From positions 62,001-126,000 of the forward strand of contig JAPKYZ010000099.1 of the NCBI GenBank assembly GCA_026394055.1: 64,000 nucleotides of DNA. The letters are read 5' to 3'. A program made the translations under genes and the position numbers. Of this stretch, positions 17,242 through 26,505 are shown one piece after another; the first letter of the stretch is position 1; the number at the start of each line of letters is the position of its first letter. The notes below the pieces were generated by a model, which was not told the DNA's origin, searched no databases, and saw nothing but the letters and a program-made list of their open reading frames with translations. Origin of the DNA: Acidobacteriota bacterium (GTDB taxonomy: Bacteria > Acidobacteriota > Terriglobia > Bryobacterales > Bryobacteraceae).

Positions 17242-18756
17242 ATGTGTCGCACTGCCACAACTCGGCTGATCTTTTCTCTGTGTGTCATAGCGGCCGCCGT
17301 CTCCACTAACGCTCGCGCCCAGGAAGCGCCCCGCGACAACGGCCGAGACGCAGCTCGGGAAACCACGCTCGACTGGCGGCGTATCGGCAATTCTGCCATC
17401 CGCACGCGCTTTGGTGAGCTGGCCACGGGTCCGGTGGAACGCGTCTGGTTTGAGCGCGAATCACTGGCGGTGGAAACCGCCTCCGGCAACATCTTCCTCA
17501 CGGACGATTTTGAGACCTGGCGCCCGTCACGTTCGAAGGCGCCCTTAAGCGCCACCGCCGCCGCCACGCGCGGCGAGCAGGAGCTGGTGGAAGCTGACTC
17601 GGACGGCATCTGGCGATCGCTCGATGGCGGACGCACCTGGGCGGGTTTGAACAACACGCTGCCCAATTTGCCAGTGGAGCGCATCCTCGATTCGCGCCCT
17701 CTCCGCATCGCCTCCCGCAACACGATCTTTGAATGGCAGCGCGACAGCTGGGCCCGCGTCGGCGACGCCCGTGCGGCCACTGCGCGGAGCTGGCAGGATG
17801 AGGCGGATCCGCTGACCACGCTGGCAGTGCGCGACGGGAAGCTGTTCCGCACGGTGAACGGCGGCGATCTCTGGGACGACGTGACGCTCAACCTGGCGGG
17901 CACGGCCATCTACGGCGTCACCGCGCACCGTGAGTCAAACTCGGTTTATGCCGCGACCGCCGCGGGCGTCTTTATGGCGACGCTCGACTTGCGGGCTCCC
18001 GTGCCCGGTGGCAGTTGGCGCCGGCTGACCGGTGCGTTGCCCGAGGCCAAGGCGCTGGACGTGCGTTTGGACGACAACGGCAACCAGCTCTTTGTCGCGT
18101 TTGAAGGTTGGGGCATCTACGCTGCGCTCGCGCCGCATCGCCGTCAGCTGCCGTCACTCGTCAGTGCGGCGGACTTGCGGCCCCGGCCGGCCGCTCCGGG
18201 CGCTCTGCTCAGCATTCTGGGGCCCGATGCCCTGCGCGTGCGCGGCGCGGTGAGCATGGGTTCGCTCGCTGGAGAAACGCAGTTGCAGGTGCCGTTCAAC
18301 GCCGAAGGGCGCGAGGTGCTGCTGCAGCTGGAATCAGCCGCCCGCAACTGGAGCCTGTCGGTACCGCTCGAGCGGGCCGCTCCGGCGGTGTTTGAGCGCG
18401 ATGGCGCGCCGATGCTGATTGATGGCGATTCAGGGGTGCTGCTCGATGGTCTGCGCCCGGCGCGGTCCGGCATGCGGTTGCAGATTCTGGCCACGGGCCT
18501 GGGTCGCGTGCGGCCGGAATGGCCCGCGGGCGTGGAGGCACCGCTGGAGGCGCCGCCTGCTGTCGAAGCGCCAGTGCGCGTGCTGCTGGATGGTCAGGCG
18601 CTGGAGGTAACCCGCGCGGTGCTGGCGCCCGGGTATATTGGGTTCTACCTGGTGGAAGCGCTGGTTCCGAATCTGGTGAACCGCGGCACGGTGGAATTGT
18701 CGCTGGAAGTCGCCGGCCGCGAAAGCAACCGGGTGCGCGTTTATATTGAACCGTAG
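17242..18756 (+). CDS. Secreted sortilin/sialidase-like propeller with TIGR03437-like C-terminal domain
   Basis: A protein of about 504 residues. A signal peptide (TRLIFSLCVIAAAVSTNARA) precedes about 290 residues of beta-propeller with Asp-box-like turns (SLDGGRTWAG, TVNGGDLWDD) as in sortilin/sialidase folds. The last 200 residues (PGALLSILGPDAL, LQVPFNAEG, APAVFERDG, LATGLGRVRP, VLAPGYIGFYLVEALVP) align with the pattern of TIGR03437, a C-terminal domain best known from Solibacter. A GTG at 17206 is an alternative start. The role may be extracellular binding or polymer attachment; no catalytic residues are recognisable. Followed after 14 nt by the methyltransferase gene, so probably co-transcribed. 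Confidence 0.72.
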   Translation: MCRTATTRLIFSLCVIAAAVSTNARAQEAPRDNGRDAARETTLDWRRIGNSAIRTRFGELATGPVERVWFERESLAVETASGNIFLTDDFETWRPSRSKAPLSATAAATRGEQELVEADSDGIWRSLDGGRTWAGLNNTLPNLPVERILDSRPLRIASRNTIFEWQRDSWARVGDARAATARSWQDEADPLTTLAVRDGKLFRTVNGGDLWDDVTLNLAGTAIYGVTAHRESNSVYAATAAGVFMATLDLRAPVPGGSWRRLTGALPEAKALDVRLDDNGNQLFVAFEGWGIYAALAPHRRQLPSLVSAADLRPRPAAPGALLSILGPDALRVRGAVSMGSLAGETQLQVPFNAEGREVLLQLESAARNWSLSVPLERAAPAVFERDGAPMLIDGDSGVLLDGLRPARSGMRLQILATGLGRVRPEWPAGVEAPLEAPPAVEAPVRVLLDGQALEVTRAVLAPGYIGFYLVEALVPNLVNRGTVELSLEVAGRESNRVRVYIEP

Positions 18757-18770
18757 GAGATCTCTCGCCC

Positions 18771-19298
18771 ATGATCACAACCGCCGTCCTCGCACTCACT
18801 CTCTTCGTCGCCCAACAGCCGAAAGAAGTGGAGAAGCTCGCCCCCTACTATCCGACGCCGGATTCAGTGGTACAGAAGATGCTGGAAGTGGTGGGCTTGA
18901 AGAAGGGCGAAAAGATGGTGGACCTGGGGTCCGGCGATGGGCGCATCGTCATCATGGCGGCCAAGAAGTTCGGCGCCGATGCCACCGGCATTGAGTTTGA
19001 CGAAGCGCTCTACAAACAGAGCTCCGCCAAGATCAAGAGCCTGGGCCTCGACAAGACGGCCCGCATCATCCACGGCGACATCATGGTGCAGGACTACACG
19101 CAGATGGACGTCATCACCATCTACCTGTTGCCGCTCTCGAACGAAAAGGTCCGCCCCATGCTCGACAAGCAGTTGAAGAAGGGCACCCGGGTGGTCGCGC
19201 ACGATTTTGAAGTAGGCGGCTGGAATCCGGAAAAGACGATCACCATTGAAGACGACGGCGAAGGGCGCAGCCATACGCTATTCCTCTATCTGCGCTAG
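18771..19298 (+). CDS. FAM173-like class I SAM-dependent methyltransferase with N-terminal hydrophobic segment
   Basis: A protein of 175 residues. A hydrophobic N-terminus (MITTAVLALTLFVAQQ) is followed by PYYPTPDSVVQKMLEV, then motif I VDLGSGDGRIVIMAA (about residues 50-64) and the acidic loop GIEFDEALY. The combination of a hydrophobic segment, a PYxPTP pre-methylation motif and a GSGDGRIVI motif is characteristic of the FAM173 family; mammalian members methylate lysines of mitochondrial proteins, and the substrate of bacterial members is generally unknown. It sits between two exported proteins; its 3' end overlaps the lipoprotein gene by 53 nt. Whether the N-terminus is a signal peptide or a membrane anchor is not clear. 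Confidence 0.78.
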   Translation: MITTAVLALTLFVAQQPKEVEKLAPYYPTPDSVVQKMLEVVGLKKGEKMVDLGSGDGRIVIMAAKKFGADATGIEFDEALYKQSSAKIKSLGLDKTARIIHGDIMVQDYTQMDVITIYLLPLSNEKVRPMLDKQLKKGTRVVAHDFEVGGWNPEKTITIEDDGEGRSHTLFLYLR

Positions 19299-20223
19299 TG
19301 CGCTCGCGTTCCTGATGCTCGCCGGCTGCGGCCGGTATGCGGATTTCACGCTGCCCGCCCCCTCAGGCCAGCCGCGTGAGGTCCATTGGCGGTGGGTGCC
19401 GCCCAAGGACCCGTTGCTGCGCCCTTCCGGGGGCGAAGTGGACGTGCTGAACCCCAGCATGGCCAATGGCAAGCTGTTCTATTCCGTCTTCGACGGCAAG
19501 ACCTGGTACACCGCGCTCGACGGCAAGCGTGTCTTGACCCCAAAGGGTTGGGAGGGTGGCTATATCGCCGCCAACGGCAGCGTGATCTTCCATGGCGGGC
19601 AGTATTGGCACTGGTATCACGTGCTGGGGCCGGACATTCCCAAGATCGCGTTCGCCCGCTCGAAAGACGGCCAGGAGTGGGATCGCGACACTTCCCCCGC
19701 GCTCGACGTCGGCCCGCGCGGCAGTTGGGATGAGCGCGGTGTCGCCGACCCCTACGTGATTGAAGCGGGCGGCTCGCTGTACCTCTACTATCTCGGGCAG
19801 GACCGGGCTCGCCAGCAGCGCCTGGGCGTCGCCACCTCGACCGACGGCCATACCTGGACCAAGCTGCGCTCGAACCCGATTCTCGAAGTCGGCGAGCCCG
19901 GCAGCTTTGATGAGAACGGCCTGGGCGAACCCGCCATCTGGACGTCATATGGCTCCTGGTGGATGCTCTACACCGGCCGGGCGCATGACGAGGTGCGGCG
20001 GATCGGCCTGGCGCGATCGAGCGACGGCGTCCGCTGGCAGAAAGTGAAAGGCTTCATCATCCAAGGCGACCAGCCCTGGAACGCCAAGGTGGTCTGCGAC
20101 CCCCACGTCGAGCCGCTACCCGATGGCCGCGTGAAAGTCTGGTTCGGCGGCGGCGACGTGGCCCACCCGGCAGAGCGCATCCATGGCCAGATCGGCCTCG
20201 GCGAGCTGATTCCGGAGCCCTAG
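19246..20223 (+). CDS. Glycosidase-like five-bladed propeller lipoprotein
   Basis: A protein of about 325 residues with a lipoprotein signal: positively charged start (KTTAKGAAIRY), hydrophobic stretch (ICASALAFLML) and lipobox LAGC. Blade repeats follow, with IAFARSKDGQEWDRD, GVATSTDGHTWTK and GLARSSDGVRWQK; the RS.DG..W turns are typical of GH43/GH32/GH130-like five-bladed propellers. WDERGVADPYV and GLGEPAIW hold acidic residues that could form an active site. The only start giving a complete lipoprotein signal is TTG at 19246, inside the methyltransferase gene. The ATG at 19315 would leave no n-region before the lipobox. Substrate unknown, probably a plant or microbial polysaccharide. Confidence 0.72.
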   Translation: MKTTAKGAAIRYSSICASALAFLMLAGCGRYADFTLPAPSGQPREVHWRWVPPKDPLLRPSGGEVDVLNPSMANGKLFYSVFDGKTWYTALDGKRVLTPKGWEGGYIAANGSVIFHGGQYWHWYHVLGPDIPKIAFARSKDGQEWDRDTSPALDVGPRGSWDERGVADPYVIEAGGSLYLYYLGQDRARQQRLGVATSTDGHTWTKLRSNPILEVGEPGSFDENGLGEPAIWTSYGSWWMLYTGRAHDEVRRIGLARSSDGVRWQKVKGFIIQGDQPWNAKVVCDPHVEPLPDGRVKVWFGGGDVAHPAERIHGQIGLGELIPEP

Positions 20224-20232
20224 CCGTCAGGT

Positions 20233-22608
20233 CTAGATTTCCTGGCCCACCGGACCGCGCTCCTGCGGCGCCTCCCGCAGCTGATCGCCTGCGCGGATAC
20301 ACTCCTCAATCGTTGCCAGAAGAGCCACCCGGTTGACCGGCTTGGCCAAGTGGAAGTCCATGCCGGCGGCGAGGCATTCGGCCCGATCCTCGGCAAAAGC
20401 GCCCGCGGTTATGGCGACCACGGGAATGTGGGTGCCCGAAGTGGCTTCCCGCTGGCGGATCAGGCGGGTGGCCTCCAGGCCGGAAAGCACCGGCATCTGG
20501 ACGTCCATCAGGATCAGGTCAAAGCTCTCCTGCTCAAACGCCTCCACCGCCTCCCGCCCATCGTTGGCCGTCACCACGGTATGCCCTTCCCGGCTCAGCA
20601 GGGCCAGCACCACCTTGCGGTTCACCGCGTTGTCTTCGGCCACCAGGATGCGGCACCGCTTGGAATTCCGCGGTGTGCTGGAGGGCGCCAGTAGAGCGCC
20701 GGAGGCCGCCTCCGCGGGCGGACCGATCATCGCCTCCAGCGAGCGGCGCAGATCGGCCGGCGAAACCGGTTTCAGCAGCCGGTGCCGCACGCCCAGTTCC
20801 ACGCGCGAGATGCTGCTGTCGGCTCCTGATGGCGGCACCAGGGCCAGCACGGACCGGCCACCCATTCCTGCTGGCAGGCGCCGGATGAACTCGGCGGTGT
20901 CCAGGTCCGGCAACCGGGTATCGAGCACCACCAGCTCCACATGCCCGCCGCGTGCCGCCAGATGCCGCAGTGCCTCTTCCCCCGAATGGGCCAAGACGGG
21001 ACGCATCCCCAACGCGGCCACCATTCGCTCCAACGCTCGCAAATGGGCGGGGCTATCATCCACCAGCAGCACGGGCCGCCCAGCCAAGGGGGTCGTCAGC
21101 GGCCCCGGAAGCTCCGGTGTGGCCTCGGCCGGCACATCCAACGGCAGGGCGAAGAAAAACACACTGCCTTCGCCCTCCGTGCTGTCGACGACAATCTGCC
21201 CGCCCATCAGCCTCACCAGCTGATGGCAGATCGACAACCCCAGCCCGGTCCCTCCATATCGGCGGGTGGTGGACCCGTCGGCTTGCCGGAACGGCTCAAA
21301 GATCACCGCCAGCTTCTCGCCAGCAATCCCAATTCCGGAATCCCGCACCGAGAAACGCAGCTCCGGCGATCCCATCAGCTGCAGATCAACCGTCAGCTCC
21401 ACCTCGCCCTGGGCCGTGAACTTGATCGCATTGCCCAGCAGATTCAGCAATACTTGTCGCAGCCGGAACGCATCACCGCGTACGACGCGAGGCACGGCCG
21501 GGTCCACGAAGGCAATCAGCTCCAGGCCCTTGCGGTCCGCGATCAACGCCAGTGTGCGGGCAGTTTGAAAGACGACGTCGTGCAGGTCAAATGGTTCGTG
21601 CTCCACTTCCAGGCGTCCGGCTTCCACTTTTGAAAAGTCCAGAATGTCGTTCAGCAGCGTCAACAAACCAGCCGCGGAGCCTTGCAGCGTCTCCGCGCAA
21701 TCGCGCTGCTCCGGGTCCAGCGGCGTGGCCAGCAACACTTCGGCCATGCCCAACACTCCGTTCATGGGTGTCCGGATCTCATGGCTCATGTTGGCGAGAA
21801 ACTCGCTCTTCAGCCGGGCGGATTCTTCGGCTTGCTCCTTGGCTTGCAGCAGTTCGGCGGTGCGCGCGGCGACGGTCGCCTCCAGTTCTTCGCCGTTTTT
21901 CTGCAGGGCGGCGTCGCGTTGCTCAATCTCGCTCAACATGTCGTTGAACCAGCCCACCAGACGCCCTAGCTCCGCACCTGATTCCGGCTGCGCCCGCACG
22001 GTGTAGTCATGTTGCCCGGTGATGCTGCTGGCGGTGGCGGCCAGACGTTGCAGCGGGGCGGCGATCAGCCGTTGGAAGTAGACCCCAATCAGCGTTGCCA
22101 CCAGCACCGACAGCAACACCACCACGCCCGACACGGCCAGAAACCGGAACGCGACCGCCGTCAGAGGCTCCAGATCCGCCCGCACCTCAACCAGCCCCAT
22201 CTGCCGCCCGCCCGCCCGCACCGGCCGCGTGACGATCACTTCGCCCTCCCGGAATTCAGTGCCTTCCTGGCAGCGGCCCAAAGGTGCCGCCGTTCGGGGC
22301 GACCGCTCATAGCGCGCGAACACTTGGCCCCGTTGGTCGCAGATCCGGGCGGAACTGATCCGGCGGTCGTTCTTCAACGCCTCCATCACTTCTTCGGCAT
22401 CGGCGGCGTTGTTGAACGCCAAGGCGGCGGTGGCATTGGCGCCCACAATCTGGGCCGAGGATTTGATGTGCTGGGCCAACCGCTGACGGCTCTGGATCAG
22501 CTCCACGGTCAGCAAGCCGGCCCCGGCTAAGCCCAAGGTCACCAGACTGGCCGACAGGATCGCACTCAGCAGCTGAGTACGGTAGGAGAGGCGATGCCAC
22601 CAGATCAT
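20233..22608 (-). CDS. Hybrid sensor histidine kinase with CHASE8-like sensor, HAMP and two receiver domains
   Basis: A protein of 791 residues. First membrane helix about 13-35; extracytoplasmic region to about 148 with [17 protein letters not shown] and [12 protein letters not shown], a CHASE8-like pattern; second helix about 150-178; HAMP about 179-235; coiled linker; HisKA with [11 protein letters not shown] (phospho-acceptor His276); HATPase with [14 protein letters not shown] and GGTGLGLSI. The first receiver (about 512-628) retains DD and Asp563 in VLDTRLPD; the second (about 653-770) has EDN and Asp702 in LMDVQMPV. Both receivers look functional. It overlaps the YfiR-like gene by 4 nt (ATGA) and is the last gene of the receptor-YfiR-kinase operon. 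No response-regulator output gene is adjacent, so its target is not known. Confidence 0.93.
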   Translation of the reverse strand: MIWWHRLSYRTQLLSAILSASLVTLGLAGAGLLTVELIQSRQRLAQHIKSSAQIVGANATAALAFNNAADAEEVMEALKNDRRISSARICDQRGQVFARYERSPRTAAPLGRCQEGTEFREGEVIVTRPVRAGGRQMGLVEVRADLEPLTAVAFRFLAVSGVVVLLSVLVATLIGVYFQRLIAAPLQRLAATASSITGQHDYTVRAQPESGAELGRLVGWFNDMLSEIEQRDAALQKNGEELEATVAARTAELLQAKEQAEESARLKSEFLANMSHEIRTPMNGVLGMAEVLLATPLDPEQRDCAETLQGSAAGLLTLLNDILDFSKVEAGRLEVEHEPFDLHDVVFQTARTLALIADRKGLELIAFVDPAVPRVVRGDAFRLRQVLLNLLGNAIKFTAQGEVELTVDLQLMGSPELRFSVRDSGIGIAGEKLAVIFEPFRQADGSTTRRYGGTGLGLSICHQLVRLMGGQIVVDSTEGEGSVFFFALPLDVPAEATPELPGPLTTPLAGRPVLLVDDSPAHLRALERMVAALGMRPVLAHSGEEALRHLAARGGHVELVVLDTRLPDLDTAEFIRRLPAGMGGRSVLALVPPSGADSSISRVELGVRHRLLKPVSPADLRRSLEAMIGPPAEAASGALLAPSSTPRNSKRCRILVAEDNAVNRKVVLALLSREGHTVVTANDGREAVEAFEQESFDLILMDVQMPVLSGLEATRLIRQREATSGTHIPVVAITAGAFAEDRAECLAAGMDFHLAKPVNRVALLATIEECIRAGDQLREAPQERGPVGQEI

Positions 22609-23243
22609 GGCTGGTTGCCCTCCTTCTCCAGATTCACCATGCGGGCCAAGCGCAGCAGCTTGGAGCTAAAGCGGAGCCGGGAGCGCTCCAGCGGCCCTTG
22701 GCTGACTTCAATCGCGATCCGTCCATCGGTGAGACGGAACCGGACCATCCCGCCCTGCCGCAAAAAGTCCTCGCTCGACCCGACCGTCACCACTGGACGC
22801 GCTTGCAGTCCCGCCAGATAGGCGCGCACCTGACGCTCGTCATAGTCACCCACCGCCACCACGTGGCAGGTCCGGGAGTCCTGCTCGGACTTCAACCGGG
22901 AAAGTGAGACCACCACCGGCCGTGGAGCAGCGGCCGCTACCGTGCCGCCCGGTTTCGGCCGTTCCTGGCCGCCGGTCAGGGCGGACCGCAGTGCCGCCGC
23001 TAGCGGCTCGTCGCCCAGGACGCAAACCTGGATCTCATCTTTAGGCCCTTCCGGCCATTCGACGAAATTGATCAACTGGAGGATCAAGGCCGCCCGCACG
23101 GCCCGGCTTGACGCGAAAGGCTCATTGGCCGTCTGTCCTACACACGATACGGCGAGGAGCAGGCCGGCCAATAACCGGCCGCGCACCCCGCGGGGGGAGC
23201 CCGGGCGCCGGACGCTGCTCGGATTGTGGCTCCGGTGCATCAA
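22605..23243 (-). CDS. YfiR-family (DUF4154) periplasmic protein
   Basis: A protein of 212 residues with an Arg-rich N-terminus and a signal peptide ([15 protein letters not shown]). The DUF4154/YfiR fold is indicated by [45 protein letters not shown] and the closing [15 protein letters not shown]. In Pseudomonas YfiR is a periplasmic inhibitor of the diguanylate cyclase YfiN; here the partner is more likely the CHASE8 sensor of the adjacent kinase, encoded 4 nt overlapping downstream. The upstream gene is the TonB-dependent receptor with 6 nt spacing. It may modulate the kinase in response to transport. Confidence 0.88.
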   Translation of the reverse strand: MMHRSHNPSSVRRPGSPRGVRGRLLAGLLLAVSCVGQTANEPFASSRAVRAALILQLINFVEWPEGPKDEIQVCVLGDEPLAAALRSALTGGQERPKPGGTVAAAAPRPVVVSLSRLKSEQDSRTCHVVAVGDYDERQVRAYLAGLQARPVVTVGSSEDFLRQGGMVRFRLTDGRIAIEVSQGPLERSRLRFSSKLLRLARMVNLEKEGNQP

Positions 23244-23249
23244 TTCGCC

Positions 23250-25259
23250 TTAGAAGCGGAATCCTAGACGAACGTATGCTTGACGGCCGAACACAACGGA
23301 CGCCGGACCCACATGGTTAAAGATCTCGATGCGGTGTGGATTCAGCAGATTCTGGACCCCCACGGAAAGCTCGGCCGATTCGCTGATCAGCCACCCCAGG
23401 CGTGCATCCAGCCGCTGACGGCGAGCCGTCGCCGGATTGGCCGGCATCAGTCCGGCGTTCCAAAAATACGCCGCATCCAGCTCCCAGCGGCGGCGCGGAT
23501 TCCATTCCGACCGGATGGAGAACTGATGGGGTGGCGAATTGTGCGCCAACGCCAGAGGGTCCGGCTGCAGTCCGGCCGGCCGGAACTCGGAATGGTAGTG
23601 CAGATCGAACAGGGTATAGGCGCCAGCCAGGTGCCACTCCCGGGCGGCCTCAAAGCGGACCGCGGTTTCCCACCCTGCGGTATCCACCTTCAGTCCATTC
23701 ACGTAGTAAGCGGGAGCCAACAGGTAGTCGCCTTGGGGTGAACGCCGGAGTGACGGTGTTCCGATCACCAGTTGAGCGGCGCCGTCCGTCCAGGAGTAAT
23801 ACACGGTGGAGTCGACGATCAGCCGTTGGTTCCACTGCCACCGGCCGCCCCCTTCAACGGTGTTGCCGAGTTCATTTCGCAGGTCCGGGGTGCCGGTGGT
23901 GCGAGCCAATATGGGCAGTCCCGGCCCCGCAGTCGCGCTGACATCCGCTTGGAACCCCAGTTCGCCCCGAGAGGGAGTCCGGACCGCGTGGGAGATGGCC
24001 CCCCAGAACGTATGCTTTCGGGTGGGCGTGTAGAGCAGGCGGGCCGTGGGCTGGAGCGACCAGCCCGTGAAGCTGTTCCGTTCCAGCCGGAGCCCGCCCG
24101 TAATGGCCAGCCGGTTGGGCTTTAGCGTCCATTCATCCTGCAATGTGGCGTGAAACAACCCGTACTGCCTTCGCGGATCGGCAAAGCTGATGCCTTCGGT
24201 GAGCGTGGTCTGGTCCCAGACCCCACGGCCGCCCACGCCCACCACCAACTCGTGCCGGTCAAACAGCTGCCGCCGATGCTGTACATCAAAATCGACCGTC
24301 TGGACCACGTAGCTGAGCAGGTCGGAATCGCGATCATAAACATCAAAATAAGACTGGACTGTCGTGCTGGCGCCGTCACCATGGGTATGCTCCCAACGGG
24401 CCAGCGCATTGGCGCCCGCGGCCACCCCGCGGTCCAGACGCAGCTGTGAGTAGGGTGGTGTCAGCGTCGCCGTCTGATTGGCGATCCGGAACCCGCTGCG
24501 ATAGGAATCACCCTGAACCGTCATCGTGTCGGTGCCTGTCGGGGTCCAGTCGCCGCGAAAGCCGCCTTGCAGAAAGCTCCACCGGGCCGTGCCCATATCC
24601 GTCCCGTCGCTCTGGTCCCCGGTGCGGAGGGTGTGCTGGGCATAGACCCGGTAAAAGCCCCGGCGTCCCGCCGCTCCCCCGTGCCGGAAACGCGTAAGCG
24701 CCTGGTCCTGCGTGCCCGACCCGACCGTCACTTGCGTACCCTGCGTGCGCTGGGACGTTTTGGTGATGATGTTGACGACGCCGTTCACCGCGTTGGCGCC
24801 CCACATCACCGCTCCCGGCCCGCGCATCACCTCAATCCGGTCAATGTCGTCGATCAGGGCGTCCTGGCTGTCCCAATGCACCGCGCCGAAGACCGGGGTG
24901 TACACCGTCCGTCCATCGATCATCACCAGCAGCTTGTTGGCGAACGCTGCGTTGTATCCCCGGGCACTGACGGCCCAACTGGTCAACCCGACGCGGGCGA
25001 CATCCATGCCCGGCACCAGCCTTAGCGCCTCCGGGATGCTGGTGACGCCAAAGCGGCGCAACTCCTGCTGGGTGATCACATACACCGCCCCGGCGGAATG
25101 CGTCAGGCTGTCCTCTTTCCGCTTGACGGTGGTGACGGGCGTCGCCAGCAGCTGCTCCAAATTGAGGTTCCGCACCCCGGTGGGATCTTCGGCCGTCCCG
25201 CCCGTGGGCCCGTCAGTTGCCAGCAATACGCTAGCTACGAGCGTAAACAACGCACTCAT
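23250..25259 (-). CDS. TonB-dependent receptor (FepA/BtuB-type plug and barrel)
   Basis: An outer-membrane receptor of about 669 residues, smaller than the Oar-like paralogues and lacking their N-terminal beta-sandwich. A signal peptide (SALFTLVASVLLA) is followed by an acidic stretch (NLEQLLATPVTTVKRKED; a TonB-box region is plausible near VTTV). Next comes the plug, with ITQQELRRFGVTSIPEALRLVPGMDV, IDGRTVYTP and DIDRIEVMRGPGAVMWGANAVNGVVNIITK, and then the barrel ending AYVRLGFRF. This is the first gene of the receptor-YfiR-CHASE8 kinase operon. Its ligand is unknown. ATG at 25259 lies 7 nt after GATAAG; the frame is open to 25328. Confidence 0.9.
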   Translation of the reverse strand: MSALFTLVASVLLATDGPTGGTAEDPTGVRNLNLEQLLATPVTTVKRKEDSLTHSAGAVYVITQQELRRFGVTSIPEALRLVPGMDVARVGLTSWAVSARGYNAAFANKLLVMIDGRTVYTPVFGAVHWDSQDALIDDIDRIEVMRGPGAVMWGANAVNGVVNIITKTSQRTQGTQVTVGSGTQDQALTRFRHGGAAGRRGFYRVYAQHTLRTGDQSDGTDMGTARWSFLQGGFRGDWTPTGTDTMTVQGDSYRSGFRIANQTATLTPPYSQLRLDRGVAAGANALARWEHTHGDGASTTVQSYFDVYDRDSDLLSYVVQTVDFDVQHRRQLFDRHELVVGVGGRGVWDQTTLTEGISFADPRRQYGLFHATLQDEWTLKPNRLAITGGLRLERNSFTGWSLQPTARLLYTPTRKHTFWGAISHAVRTPSRGELGFQADVSATAGPGLPILARTTGTPDLRNELGNTVEGGGRWQWNQRLIVDSTVYYSWTDGAAQLVIGTPSLRRSPQGDYLLAPAYYVNGLKVDTAGWETAVRFEAAREWHLAGAYTLFDLHYHSEFRPAGLQPDPLALAHNSPPHQFSIRSEWNPRRRWELDAAYFWNAGLMPANPATARRQRLDARLGWLISESAELSVGVQNLLNPHRIEIFNHVGPASVVFGRQAYVRLGFRF

Positions 25260-25266
25260 CAGGAAC

Positions 25267-25272
25267 CTTATC
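25267..25272 (-). promoter_or_regulatory. Candidate -10 box for the receptor-YfiR-kinase operon, likely leaderless
   Basis: GATAAG on the minus strand ends 7 nt before the ATG at 25259. No -35 was recognised. Confidence 0.35.
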
Positions 25273-25404
25273 GGGTGGAAACCGTAGAACTCCAATCCCC
25301 AGCGGGCTTTGGCTGGCCCGGGCGGCAAAAAACATCACTGCGCAATAAACGGATGGGCGCCTAAGAGCCGAACCTTCATCCTGGATCCAGAGAAACAAGG
25401 CATC

Positions 25405-26505
25405 ATGAGAAACATCATCGAACCCCAGCCCCTAGATCCGGACGAGCTTTGGCAGATCCTGGAGCGGCGCGACCCGTCGTTTGACGGCCAGTTCTTCTTC
25501 GGCGTCGTCACCACGGGCGTCTACTGCCGCCCCTCCTGCGCCTGCCGGCGGCCCTTGCGGAAGAACGTCCGCTTCTTCAGGGAAGCCCAGGATGCGGAAC
25601 GCGCGGGCCTCCGCCCTTGTCTGCGCTGCCACCCGCTGGCCGCCATCGGGCAGGACCCGGATAGCGGCCGCATCCGGCAAGTCTGTGAATACATTCGCGC
25701 TCACGCGCAGGAGCCGCTCACGTTGGCCGACATGGCCGCCCAGGCGGGGTTAAGCCGTTTCCACTTCCAGCGGACCTTCAAGGCCATCATGGGCGTCACG
25801 CCGCGCCAGTTTGCGGAAGCGTGCCGCCTCGATGTCCTCAAAGTTGAGCTGCGCCAGCAACGCTCCGTCACCGATGCCATCTTCGAGGCCGGCTTCGGGT
25901 CCTTAAGCCGCGTCTATGAAAAGGTGGACACGAGGCTGGGGATGACGCCCGCTGAGTACCGCTCCGGCGGCGATGACGTCCCGATCTCCTACGTCTCGGT
26001 CGGCTCCGCCCTGGGCCGCATGATGATCGGCGCCACCGACCGGGGCCTCTGCTTTGTCCAGTTCGCCGGCTCGGACGCCGCGCTGCTGGCTCAGCTGCGC
26101 GCCGAATATCCCCGAGCGCGCGTCCAGCCGATGGCGGAGCCCTACCCGGAACAGTTCGCCGCCTGGATGCAAGCGCTGGAGCAACACGTCCGCGGCCAGC
26201 AACCTCGCTTGGATCTGCCGCTCGACCTGCGCGCTACCGCGTTTCAGATGAAGGTGTGGCAATACCTGCAGTCGATTCCCTATGGCAGTGTCCAGTCCTA
26301 CGCCGAAGTGGCCCAGGGTCTCGGGCACCCCACCGCGGCCCGGGCCGTCGCCCGCGCCTGTGCCACCAACCGGGTGGCTCTCGTGATCCCCTGCCATCGC
26401 GTCATACGCGGTACTGGTGAGATGGGCGGCTATCGCTGGGGCGTCGAGCGGAAGCGCACGCTGCTCGATCAAGAGCGCGCGGCGGCTCGCGGGGTGGCGC
26501 GATGA
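25405..26505 (+). CDS. ada: Bifunctional Ada: DNA-methyl acceptor, AraC-type activator and O6-alkylguanine-DNA alkyltransferase
   Basis: A protein of 366 residues with the full Ada order. N-terminal zinc domain: VYCRPSCACR (Cys41, Cys45) and PCLRCHP (Cys72, Cys75), where the family numbers the methyl-accepting Cys38 of E. coli at the position of Cys41 here. Then an AraC-type helix-turn-helix (about 84-190, AAQAGLSRFHFQRTFKAIMG) and an alkyltransferase domain ending with VIPCHRVI (acceptor Cys330). It repairs alkyl groups on DNA and, once methylated, activates the adaptive response. ATG at 25405 follows AAGG and matches the usual Ada N-terminus; longer frames have no Ada-like sequence. The downstream dioxygenase gene overlaps by 4 nt (ATGA), indicating translational coupling. 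Confidence 0.95.
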   Translation: MRNIIEPQPLDPDELWQILERRDPSFDGQFFFGVVTTGVYCRPSCACRRPLRKNVRFFREAQDAERAGLRPCLRCHPLAAIGQDPDSGRIRQVCEYIRAHAQEPLTLADMAAQAGLSRFHFQRTFKAIMGVTPRQFAEACRLDVLKVELRQQRSVTDAIFEAGFGSLSRVYEKVDTRLGMTPAEYRSGGDDVPISYVSVGSALGRMMIGATDRGLCFVQFAGSDAALLAQLRAEYPRARVQPMAEPYPEQFAAWMQALEQHVRGQQPRLDLPLDLRATAFQMKVWQYLQSIPYGSVQSYAEVAQGLGHPTAARAVARACATNRVALVIPCHRVIRGTGEMGGYRWGVERKRTLLDQERAAARGVAR

